A stretch of DNA of 64,000 nucleotides from NCBI GenBank assembly GCA_000697475.1, contig JNEU01000586.1:1-64000 (forward strand), written 5' to 3'. Origin of the DNA: Lichtheimia corymbifera B2541. Taxonomy: Eukaryota; Mucoromycota; Mucoromycetes; Mucorales; Lichtheimiaceae. The translations under genes and the position numbers were made by a program. The notes under the pieces are model-generated. The model had not been told where the DNA came from. It was given only the letters and a program-made list of their open reading frames with translations, and did no database searches. Below, piece by piece: positions 1 through 11,440 of the stretch. Numbering within the stretch: position 1 is the first letter of the stretch; the number at the start of each line of letters is the position of its first letter.

Positions 1-419
1 TAACTGCTGCTACGTTTGGTAGTCGCAGAGGAGTGTGCAAGAGCGTGTGTTGCAGTAGAGTGACAAGGCTGTGAATGCTGTATGAGACACTGGAGTAAAG
101 AGCTTGCTACCAGCAACTGCTGCAATGAATGCTGTTACGTTTGATTGTGGTTGAGGATTGTACAAGAGAAGGTGTAGTGTCAAGAGACGCGAGTGTTGTC
201 GTGGGGTGCACACACCATGCAGTTGCATTCAGTTAAAGAGAATCGGGTCAAGACAGTTGCAGGATTGACATGATGTGTTGAAGCAGGACAATCGTTCGCA
301 GGTGGTAGTTGTACTTGAATGGGGGCAACGGTTGAGAATGGGGGAGCAAGAGGGAAGAGCTGGAAAATTAAATAGGTCAGGCACCGCCCTATAAATCCAT
401 GCACATTGAAACTAATGCA
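1..419. other. Gene-free stretch, weak internal repeat
   Basis: No supported gene. Two roughly similar segments, near 5-60 and 125-180, share GCTGYTACGTTTG followed by a G-rich stretch and GTRCAAGAG, suggesting a diverged repeat of about 120 bp. Nothing else was recognised. Confidence 0.35.
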
Positions 420-1405
420 TGATCTTGAGACTGCTCATTTTCGAACCTCAAACTTTCACACAATATGCTCTTGGTCATCCTGATCAACTTTGCCTTAGTA
501 AAGAACCCACACTTCATTTAAGAATTTTGAATGGGAGGGTGTAATGTGGGGTTTACTATGATGGTCGGAAATTGGGTACGCGCCGGATTTACGATTTATC
601 GATTTAGTATGTATTATCTTGGGATCGCCCACTTTGAACTTGAAACTTGGTAAGCAGGTTCGCTGAGTCATTCTGATTAACTCCATTCATTTAAAAACCG
701 TATGCTTCATTATGATGATTCAATGAATCGGAGGGCCCAAATATAGGATGGAAGGAACGCAAGTAGGGTGCATAGTGCACACCCCCGCAATTGTCCATCT
801 CCATCGTCAAACTTGCTCAGACGGGTGGGCTTCGACATACTGATCAACTCCATTCAAATGAAAACCATACGCTTCATCGTGAGGATTTGAATGGGGGCGT
901 CCGATGATAAATGGATGGGTATACATGTGAGGCGGACGGCCCATAACCTCGAGATTGCCCATTTCGGACATGAAAACTTCACACAATATGCTCTTGGATA
1001 CGCTGATCAATTTTGTTCTTATAAAGATACCATGCTTCGTTTGAAAATTGGGAATGGGAGGGTATAATGAGTGATTTACTATGACCGACGGAAATTCCGC
1101 AACCGACCAAATTCATGAAATGCCACTTAGTATACATAATCTTGGGATTCCCTTTCTCGAACTTGAAACTTGGTAAGAAGGTTCTCTGAGTCATGCTGAA
1201 CAACTCCATTCATTTAAAAACTGCATGCTTCATTATGAATTGTACGGTCCAAATATAGGGTAGTCGATGAATGGACGGGGTGGACGGTCCATGACCCCCA
1301 AGATTGCCCACCTCCATTGTGAAACATGCATACAAGATGGTATCGACCACGACGAGCAACTTTGTTCTCATAAAGTCCTCATGATTCACTAGGAGAATGT
1401 AGAGT
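420..1405. repeat. Degenerate satellite-like tandem repeat with trimeric higher-order pattern
   Basis: Six diverged copies of a 155-195 bp unit begin near 430, 624, 790, 953, 1145 and 1302. Each opens with a version of GATTGCCCA..TCGAACTTGAAA, followed by CTGATCAACTCCATTCATTT and a purine-rich ATGCTTCAT segment. Copies 1 and 4 share CACACAATATGCTCTTGG, copies 2 and 5 share GGTAAGCAGGTT-like sequence with CTGAGTCAT, and copies 3 and 6 share CCATCTCCATCGTCAAAC-like sequence. The array is therefore an A-B-C trimer of about 520 bp present twice. It has no long open frame and no terminal inverted repeats that I can see. It may be satellite or subtelomeric DNA, or a decayed element. Confidence 0.7.
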
Positions 1406-3529
1406 AACAGGTACCTATTGTTTTACCTATGCCGTAAGCATGATGGAGCTGCGTTCTCTAATGGATTGTGTCGGCTGCATTAAAGGAAAGATGAAGAGCT
1501 GTGTGAAATGGCACGTGGTGGTTACACACGCACGTACTTGACAGGTTGTATGTATCACAAATGGATGACGATGGTGATTGTCTTTAGGAAGGTAGGTAAA
1601 TAAACAACACTCAAAGGTGTGCCAAGGTATGTGTTTGGTAATAATGGCACGCCATTGCATAGGGCCTGAAGCCATTCTCATCCATAGTAAGATATACAAA
1701 TTGATTGTCACTCATCCTGAAACTCAATGGTGGATCACTTTGCTCTAATGACGAAACCCACTTTTTATTGTATCATAAAAGGCAGATACTTCTACAAGAC
1801 CGATAACGGAAAGAATTTATTCCATCTACCCTATGATTTACAAGCAAGAAGGAAATAATCTAGCAAGTGGATGTGAATTCAACAATGATTCTAGCTACTT
1901 GTCCACCATGATCGATCTCCATCCAACCAAGGACAGGCCACCACTCCTCCAATGACTTGACGGCTTGTATGTACCAAAGAAAGCAATACCGTTGTCCTCT
2001 TGGGCGATGATCACCCTTGTGTGTCAGGAGCTCCACTACACATTCCCTTCTCCACATTGCCTAACAAATGGATTGTACCAGGAGCTGGCAGGCTAGTGCC
2101 ATTGAGGTCTCTCTTGAAGTGGTCATCGCGGCAACCCCTTTGAAGGCTTTGCACAGCAAGTAGGTTAAGGCCGAAGAGCAGAACAAAAGTCCCTAGCACC
2201 TCCACACGGAAAGTGATTGACTACAAATCCCACATACAACCATATACTTGAACAAGCACACAGGACATGGAACCGATGGCACCTCAAGCGGGGGGAGATG
2301 AAACACCAGTGCAGAGAAAAAAAGAATGCCAAACGTATCCCTCATACACCAAGCATAACGTGAGAGAGCTCTGGGTGCAAGAGAACCACAAGTATCAACT
2401 TCCTTTGACAAGCTGAGGAAAAGTCGCTTGTTTGGCCAGGTAGAAATACACATTGATTGTCCTTATGGGCCCCACCCTATGACCCGATTGAACCGACACG
2501 AATCCGTTTCCCCTTCGATGAACCAGTCTCACGCTTCCCAGTTGGACCAAGCTTGCTGACGATCTCGAATAGGCCAAAAGACCACTTGCGATCATATGCG
2601 CCGCACCTACTGCGTGAAGCCATAGCCATACGTGCATCTTGCTGCTGGGGGGATACCAGAACGATACTGGGGCGAGGGAGTGTCCTTGGAACAATACGAG
2701 CCAAAGGTGGAAGATTCAATAACATGCAATCCCCATAGCCAACTTTTCCCAGTCATGATAGTCTTTAAAGTAGACAATGAGTGAGTGAGTGAGTGAGAAC
2801 AGAGATTACCCAGGATAGAACAAGCCAACATACCTCTTGAGATGTCAATAGTACACAGGTCCCAAATAAAGAGCACCCTATTCCCATCCAATGCAACCAA
2901 GTGAAACAACGTAGTTGTACCAATCCTTCCCTTCAACTTAATTGTTTACACCTTCCAAAAGTGGTCGACATTGACAATGGTCTTGATCGGTCTTGATCAG
3001 AGGGAAACCAGGTTGTGGTGGTTGAGAGCAACCGTTGCCATGGCGCACAGCGCTGCTGTTATGAGACGCGCGTAAACACGGTCACACCTTTTACTGCCCG
3101 ACCATTTACACACCACGTGATAGTTGTTGTTGTTTATAGTAGCAAACTGTCTAAAGCATGTTGATATGTAATTTTTGGGTATGTGCATCATCCATGGAGC
3201 TGAAACAAGCGTATGTGGTCTGTGCACGGCTAGTTTATATTTCCGAGGACAGGAGTACGTCCACTTTGACTTCCCGAAGATCATTTTGGTGTCACATTGT
3301 TCCTCTGCTCGTATGGCGGTGATTTGGTTTGTGAATGCCTTCATTCTCCCTAGAGAGGACGGCCTAACGATGCAGCAGATAGCCATCATTCCGGTATCAA
3401 ATTGCCCAACTTGCCTTTTTTTATTCACAGAGGCGACGATTACATACGATGACCACGAGATTCATGTACACGGTGGTAGCATATAGGGCTGTGTTATTAT
3501 AATAAACGAGTTGTCCATGACACTAAAAT
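1406..3529. other. Gene-poor stretch with unassigned short open frames
   Basis: Several open frames of 65-140 codons occur on both strands, for example 2607-2936 (-) and 2997-3428 (-) opposite 3175-3486 (+). They overlap one another, carry no recognisable domain and could not be joined by a coherent splice pattern. A (GTGA)n microsatellite lies at about 2777-2797. This may be decayed sequence. Confidence 0.4.
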
Positions 3530-6500
3530 CTATACATCTGGAGTTTTTTCTATAACATGTCGCTCTTCATCTTCTATATGTTGAGAGCGATAACGACACC
3601 GGAGGAGTAATCTAGTCAGCCATCCACCACCATCACTGCTGGAATCCGCTAATGTGCTGCTGCTACTACTACCAGGCTCTTCTTCTTCGGCACAATGAGC
3701 ATCATGCAACCTGGTAAATATTTCGTCATCCATGTAATACGCCTTGAAAACGAGTTCGATTAACTGTAACCTCCGTTTAAGGTCATGGATTTCTTGCTTG
3801 TGCATTTCTTCCATATGCTGTACTTTGACTTGTAAATCAACCTCTTCACAAACATCGCGCCTCTCTGCATCACCATCATCATGTGATATTTCCACTAAAT
3901 GATGGTCCTCAAGCTGGTGTGCACTTAATAGATGATGGCCAATTGGATGCACAAATGGGATTGGTTGACCTAGCGAGCCAAAGCTTTGCAGTAAATGCCG
4001 TTCGATCGATCGAGTAGGCTTGCTGAAGGGCAATTTCATGATCCAGCCATGCATTGATGGTGGACGTGCTCCATACATGCGTGTAAGTATGAAAGTGAAC
4101 AGCGATAGCATACCACCAATTAAGCCAAAAGTGGACATGAGCGTATCAATGCGCTGGTCCTCTTCCTCAATTTCCATAAAGCTTGCAGGGTAAACGTCCA
4201 AGGCATTCCTCACCATCATAGCATCATCCTGGATACTTGTACGGAAATTTGTTTCGATCTCAGGTGTATCGTTGCGTGATTGAGCAAAGCCGACAGTGTT
4301 CCATGGGACATTCAAAAGGTAGCGGTGATTCTTTAGCTGATACCCAATGGATGAATAGGTGTTGATTTCAGCTGTGTAGGTATTTGCTGTTTCTTGGTCA
4401 TTCATATCACGCCGTAGCCATTCTTGGATATCGGCATTTGTCAAGTTTGGCTGTTCACTGATATTGTAGACGACTTTGTTTGGATCACGATCAGGATGGT
4501 ACACCGATATGTGAACACGGCTATGGTTCGTATTGAATCCAGAAGGAAACATACCGCCTCCAAGTAGAAATCGGAGCCGAGTCCCATTGCTTGGTTGGTC
4601 ATCTGCCCGGTATTCTAATCGAAATTCTGGAGGAGCTGCAAACAACCAGCATCGAATGTCTCCATAGATGCTATTAGCGTAAGAGGGAGAATGGTAGCGA
4701 TCATTGAGAGGGATTATATAATCTTCCCACCATTTCTCTAATGCATATGGCCTTGAAACGGTATCTGATTGGATGTTTAGAGCATCGCTACGGAGGTAGT
4801 TATCAAAGCAAAAGCGTATATCTATACAGACAAATGAGCAATGATAAACCAAGACATTGTTCAGCTATTGAATTCGCAGCATACCTGGCACTCTTACACG
4901 TGCTACGGGTTTGATCATAACCATGGTTGTCTCAGGGCTTTGGGTGATTCGGATGATGCTGTATGCACAATACGCAATGAACAATCCAGTAACAAGCAAT
5001 TTTGATGCCGAATGCATAATAGTCGCCCACAGCGGTTCACCGACGCTATCGCAAGTACATGTTATTGAAATTGTTCTTGTACATTGTCGTGTGCTTTTTC
5101 ATCTTACCGTCTATCCCATATCATGGATATCACCCCATCCCATATTGCCGTCATCAACGTTGATGATCCACCCTTCTTGTGGCGTAACATCCAAGCAAGC
5201 GTTACGACCAGCGCAGCAGCTGCTAAAGATCCTATCACTATACCAGCAATAGCACCTCCTCCAAGCTCACTTGATTCATCACCATCATCTGTGCTTAGAC
5301 CAAGAGTTTGATCAGTGATATTATAGAGCCAAGTAAAGATACCAGCAGATGCATCTGTTGAGTTGGTTGACGAGCTGACTTTTGGAATCTCGAGCACATT
5401 CATATCATTTGTCCACGTAAATTCAGATATGCCTATAAAAAGTCAATTAAAGATGAGAGGTTGAATGATACATATGTTATGCTACACACCTCCAAGGATC
5501 ATCCAGTATTTTCCATAGAGTAGACCAGCCGATGCATCATATCTTGGGTGGGCGATTTCACCACGTACTGTTTTCGGAGATAGCCATGACCAAGTTTTGG
5601 TATCGAGGATGTTGAATTCATTGTATGCGTAAAGCCTAGTCTGGGTGTTACTGATGCTATCATCGAGAAATTGCTGTCTGCCTAATTGGATCAAAAATAA
5701 ACCTTTCAATTTTCATTACCGTAACAACATGTCTTCCTCCTTACTCACCACCAAAATAGTATATCGTGGTATTGTCAGGGGCTGAGACGAAGTCAATGTC
5801 GATATCCTCAGAATGAAATCTATTTCTTCTTACCCAGCATAGCATTACAGCCGTATCTTGCATGCGGTAACGAACCCATTGTTTGATTGAAGAGGGCTTG
5901 CTTGTATCCAATTCGACGCTTTGTGTCAAAGATCCATGCATTTTTCCATGCTTGGCGTAGTACTTCATCTTCGAGATACGATGCCATCATATATATGATC
6001 TTCCCATCCCTAGATGCGTACATAAATAATCAATCATTCAAGTCACAATGATAGATTTTGTGTACCCACGGAAGTGCAATTGCTGTGATTTGGATTGTAC
6101 TTATGGGCTCATGATCGATTGGAATCTCAGTGAAGCGACCGATGATAGGATCGTATTCCCAAAGGTCCACAAAGAATCTTGTGGTAGTGCCCGGTATTTG
6201 ACCACCATATATGTATATCTTCCCATTAGGTGCGAGAGTCGCTGTGTGCTTGTACCGGTTCTTAGGTACGGTACCATTTTCGGTTGCATTATAGGCAGCG
6301 GTAACTTTGAGTGCTCGCCATTCACTCGTGCTAAATCGATACTCATAGACAAGGAGCGTGTGATTCTTATCCAGTAGATCATCATTGTGGCCGCCAAATA
6401 GCAGTACACGATCATTATCCGGAAGTAGAACTGCTTGTGCATAGGTCACCTCCGGCATCCCCACAATTGGAAGAAATGGCTCAGGCCAGACTGTGCCGTT

Positions 6501-6815
6501 TTGCTGGTTGAGATGAAAACCAATAAAATTGAATGTTGGTTTGGTCATGTTCTCTTGTTGTGATAACCCTCCAACCGTGTAAAGGACATCGTCTCGTACA
6601 AAGCTGGCCGATCCGATTTGAGAGAAAGGACGTACATAAGCATACGCATTCACCACGCGCTCGCTCACATTATAGGCAGCATGAACGAACAAGGATTTGC
6701 TGAAAATTGCCAAGAGATAAAGATATGCCCAGCAGGTTACAAAGTGCGTCGAAAGCATATGGATGCGGTAAAAGAGGGAAATAATTATGCAACACAGTGC
6801 ATTGCTTGCCGACAT
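3530..6815 (-). CDS. Kelch-repeat multi-pass membrane protein, copy A
   Basis: Seven exons: 6070-6815, 5834-6009, 5749-5781, 5490-5681, 5108-5432, 4885-5045, 3530-4821 (about 974 aa). The N-terminus is a signal peptide or anchor, with a second in-frame Met at residue 20. A kelch beta-propeller follows, with LYTVGG, VLLFGG, IYIYGG, IYYFGG and ILGG blades over roughly residues 60-375. Next come a glycine-rich transmembrane helix (GIVIGSLAAAALVV), a second helix (LLVTGLFIAYCAYSII), a 230-residue domain with N-glycosylation sequons, a third helix (GGMLSLFTFILTRMYG) and a coiled-coil tail with an acidic, serine-rich end. Inferred topology is kelch outside and tail in the cytosol. The middle and tail domains match no family I can name. 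It is a tandem paralogue of the gene at 7165-10435, with every intron at the same place. A surface receptor or adhesion role is only inference. Confidence 0.85.
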
Positions 6816-7164
6816 GAAGATGGTAGTTATAGAAATGTGATATATTTGGGACGCTGCTAATATGACAAGGATAAAGGAACACGTTGAAGACCAAAGTTTT
6901 TATTTTCATTGTCTAACAATATGGGGTTGCGTGCAGCCTTTGGGAACTCCTTGCTTACCTGCAAGGCTGATCCAATAGCATATAATTTCTACGCGCAGCT
7001 AAACACAGACAGAGGTAACAATTCAAGGAATAAAGCATGAAATACTGTAACCATGACAACCACTGGTATCAATCGATAACGTCATTCACGTGAAGTAGAA
7101 GGGATAGTTATATGTTTATTCGGTATATATAGGGGATACTATTAAAAAGCTATAGCTATAATCA
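6816..7164. other. Intergenic spacer between the two kelch paralogues
   Basis: About 350 bp lie between the start of copy A and the stop of copy B. It must hold the copy A promoter and the copy B 3' end. No coding signal or repeat was seen. Confidence 0.5.
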
Positions 7165-10100
7165 TCATGATCCATGTTTCTCGGGCAAATCGAGCAGTGA
7201 TGCAGCAGAATTATGAGCAGGTTGTTCCTCGTCTGATCCATTTTGTGTAGCACGATATCGACGTCGGCGGTAGAGTCTGGTAAATATCCCATCGTTGTCA
7301 GCGGTTGTTGCTGGTGTGAGTGTGCCGCTATTATCTTGATGATCTTGTTCAGCACAATGAGCGTCATGCAGCCTGTTGAATACTTCATCGTTGATATAGT
7401 ATGACTTGAAAACCAGTTCCATCAATTGCAGTCGCTTCAAAAGGGCAGCCATTTGGTTGTGAGTTTCTTCCATTTCTCGATGATGCGTCTCTTCCATATA
7501 TCGAATTTTGGCATGCAGATCATCCGTAGTGGTGTTGCTGTATGCTGTTTCCATTAGCCTGTGTTCCTGAAGTTGCTGGGCGTTCAAAACATGAGGATCG
7601 ACTGGATGAACAAAGGGAATCGGTTGACCAAGAGGACCAAAGCTTCGTAGCAGGTGTCTTTCAATTGAACGTGTGGGTTTGTTGAATGGTAATTTCATGA
7701 TCCAACCATACATGGAAGGAGGACGTGCACCATACAGAGTTGTAAGGATGAAAGTGAACAATGAAAGCATACCACCAATCAAACCAGAAGCTGACATGAG
7801 AGTGTCCACGCGCTGATCCTCTTCTACGATATCAGCAAAGCTTGCAGGATATACATCAAGGACGTTCCTGATCATCATCGATCCATCTTGGATACTTGTA
7901 CGAAACGATGTCTCCACTTCAGGTGTATTGTTGCGTATCTGAGCGAATCCAACAGCATTCCAAGGAGTCTTCAAAAGGTAACGATGGTTCTTGAGTTGAT
8001 AGCTCAGCGATGAATATGTATTGAATTCCACTGTGTAGCTGTTTTCAGTTTGCTGGTCATTTGCTTCTCGTCGTAACCATTGCTGTATGTAATCGTCGCT
8101 AAGGTTGGGTCGGTCGCTAATGTTGTACACTGCTTTGATGGGATTGCGATCGGGATGATAGACCGAGATGTGTACGCGGCTCTGGTTCAAAAAAGGATTC
8201 GATTCGAGTGTTCCACCGCTGGCGAGAAGGAAGCGAAGCCTGGTGCCATTACTCTTTGGATTGTTCGCCTGGTAATCAAGCTTGAAATCTGGCGGGGTTG
8301 AGAACAACCAACAACGAAGATCACCCGAGCTGCTACTGGAGTAGTAAGGCATGTGGCGGGAAGCAACCAATTCCGTCCAAAAGCCGGACCAGTCCATCGT
8401 TCGAGCATCTTGCCTTGACACAATATCGGATTGGATACTCTTGCCTTCAGAATGACGAAAATTGTCAAAGCAAAACCGTATATCTTCATAATTGTAGTAT
8501 CCAGTAATACAATTACATAATAAATGAGATGATGAAGTACATATATACCATTGGTCAACATACCTGGCAGTCGTACTTGGTTGACAGGTGTGCTCATAGT
8601 CATCGTTGTCTCAGAGCTATCCACAATTTGAATGATGCTGTAGACACAATACGCTATGAACAACCCAGTAAAGATCAATTTTGACACCGAATGTAAGGCA
8701 GCTGTCCACAATGGTTCACCAGCACTATTGTGAAATATATATTATTGTAGCTCACTCGCCATATACTTGTATTTAGATCTTACCGCCTATCCCAAACGAG
8801 TGAGATCAAAGCTTCCCGTATTGCCGTTGCTGTAGCTAATGTCGCAAGATTTGTACGGCGAACCATCCAAACAAACGTGATAACCAGCATGGCAGCTACC
8901 AAAGACCCTACCACTATACCAGCATTGGCACCTCCTCCAAGCCCTACTGACTCATGGTTCTGGTCTCTATCAAGATCTGGATCGGTGATATTGTGGAGCC
9001 ACGTCAAGGTCATAGAGGTATTTACAGAAGTAGGCGGCGAGTTGGCTTCAGGAATTTCAAGCACATTTAGATCGTTTGTCCACAGAAATTCAGAGATCCC
9101 TAATAATATAATAGCTGTTTGAGATGATCGTGTACATGAACTTCAGGTTACATACCTCCAACGAACATCCAGTATTTCCCATACAGTAGACCTGCCGATG
9201 CATCGTAGCGTGCCTTAGCTGGTTCACCACGCACTTCTGTGGGAGGTAGCCATGTCCAAGTTTTGGTGTCCAACATATTGATCTCGTTGTATGCAACCAA
9301 TTTCGTTTGGGCGATGTTAAGAGCATCATCATAGTATGAACTTCCCCATCTTTCTCGACCTACATAGGTCCTGTGTCAATTTTTGACAACGAAATACGAT
9401 CCTCTATTTTACCTCCAAAGTAGAGTATTGTCGAATTATCAGGTGCTGAATGAGAAACAATGTTAGCAAAAAGTTGCGTCCTTGGGTAAACAAAGATTAC
9501 CAAGAATAGCATTGGCACCAAGTCTTGCGTCAGGGAATTTGCCCATTGTTTGATTGGAAAGTTCCTGCTTGTATCCCACGCCACGGTTGGTGTCAAAGAT
9601 GAAAGCCTCAGCCCATTCATACCCCATCACATAGACGATTTTTCCGTCCCTAGCAACTCCAACAAGAATTATGAAGGCGTTCAAACAGCACATGTACTAA
9701 AACTTACGGAAGAGCTACGCCGGTGAGGGAAACAGTGCTCACAGGACGATAATCCATGGGGAACTCGGTGAAACGACCGGTGGCAGGATCATATTCCCAT
9801 ACGTAGATGAACCATCTTGTGATGGTACCTGGTACGAGACCACCATAAATATAGATTTTTCCATTGGGGGCAAGCGTTGCTGTGTGCCTGTGTGTATTCC
9901 TGGGCACAGTGCCGTTGTTTGTTGCATTATTGGCAGCAGTGACATTGAGCTGCTGCCACATAGATGTACTGAATCGATATTCATGGACAAGAAGCGTGCT
10001 GTTTTCATCCCATTTGTCTTCATTTTTGCCACCAAAAAGCAATACGCGATCATTATCAGGAAGCAGCACAGCTTGGCCATAAGCTAACTTGGGGGTGTTA

Positions 10101-10435
10101 TACTGATCTATAGCTTCCGTTTCTATATTGCCATTTAGCTGGTTGAGCTGAAATCCAACAAAATTGGAGGTTGGTTTGGTTGTGTTGACGTGTTGCGATA
10201 GCCCTCCCATCGTGTAAAGGACATTGTCTCGTACAATAGTTGCGGCCCCGATTTGCGAAAATGGACGCATGTAAGTATATCTATTCATCACGCGTTCGCT
10301 CACATTGTATGCAGCATGCGCGACAAAGCGTGGTTCAAAAATGACCCCCAGGAAAATAAGTTGGAAGCATGCATAGGGTAGTTTGGTTAAGCGCATCGTA
10401 TGCAACCACAGTAAGAAGATAAAACCTTGTCCCAT
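7165..10435 (-). CDS. Kelch-repeat multi-pass membrane protein, copy B
   Basis: Seven exons: 9708-10435, 9501-9649, 9413-9445, 9156-9359, 8784-9099, 8564-8724, 7165-8483 (about 969 aa). The layout matches copy A: signal peptide (a second Met at residue 14 is an alternative start), kelch blades ending LYTMGG, VLLFGG, IYIYGG, ILYFGG and FVGG, helix 1 in GIVVGSLVAAMLVITFVWM, helix 2 in LIFTGLFIAYCVYSII, a sequon-rich ectodomain, helix 3 in GGMLSLFTFILTTLYG, and a coiled-coil tail (HREMEETHNQMAALLKRL). Exons 3 and 6 have exactly the same length as in copy A (33 and 161 nt), so the pair arose by whole-gene tandem duplication. The tail differs most, with a different acidic end and DLPEKHGS terminus. 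Function unknown. Confidence 0.85.
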
Positions 10436-11440
10436 CTCCCGGTTTTATAATTTTTACCTGTCAGCTGATGATAGAGTTCAAAGCGCCACATCAGTGGTGC
10501 AAGATGCTACCACTCGCTCACATACACCAATGATAAGGTTTTGCTTGTTGAAGCTATGTGTAATCTTGATATCATCAAGTTGTGTGATGCACATTAAACG
10601 GTAGATCGAGAGACTTGGATGATCGGCTACGAGTCTACGTCTTTTCGAAAAGCCATCGAAATGAATAATACGGGTTTCGCATCAAGTTGGTAAAGAAGAC
10701 AAACGTGCTACATACGAGTCGCCAATAGAAAAAGCAGGCTTAGCACTCTTATACACGACACTTTAAAGTTTTCGCAAACGTATATGGGAATCTGAGGAAG
10801 TGGGCTAAGCATAATCCTCTATATAAGGCAAAATGGGTGAAGATCTCTAGAATTGAGGAAATCGGCATAATGTAGGTGGTTGATCACGTGCTCCATAGTT
10901 GTCCTTTACTATGTGCTTAATGGGCATTGGTAAGCATGGCAGCTCATGAATGCAACGTCTGTGCCCATGATGCGATTTGTTACTGCTGTAGTCTATGCAC
11001 AACGTTCTTTTCATTGTAATTCTGTATGATTCAGGTTCATAATAAAAAGGAGCACGGCATATTAGGACGCTGAATAGTAATAGCATTTGAGCATTCATTA
11101 GATCGGATCATCGTTCCGGGGATTCTTCTTTATGATGCTCGATGGCTGAATTATTATGCAGGAGAATATCACTGGAAATGAGACGTTGCTGTTGTTGTGG
11201 AACATTTCTGAGACGTTATTTGACAAGGAATTGCATCTCACGTGCTGGTGATGACATGTCGCATGACATATGAAATGTGAGAGTGCATGGTACGTGTTTG
11301 CAGGGTGATACAATAGAAAGCTGTCCTTCAAAATCCAAGTCATTCCGACAAACGCAGCTGCAGTTGTGTTTCTGCTCGGCACACATCACACATCAACACG
11401 CACAAACCGCATTACTTCATCTCTCTCTCTTTCTTTCTTT
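10436..11440. other. Intergenic region, no gene recognised
   Basis: About 1 kb between the divergently transcribed kelch copy B and the ankyrin-FYVE gene. Short minus-strand frames at 10847-11382 have no recognisable content. A CT-rich tract at 11419-11440 abuts the next start codon and is a plausible promoter or 5' leader element. Confidence 0.4.

Noticed and set aside
2395..2936. Overlapping minus-strand frames with a protein-like stretch (LFHLVALDGNRVLFIWDLC)
   Set aside because: No recognisable domain, no consistent splice path, and neighbouring frames are equally open.
2997..3486. Open frames of 143 codons (-) and 103 codons (+) opposite each other
   Set aside because: Mutually overlapping, no family resemblance, and no exon partners.
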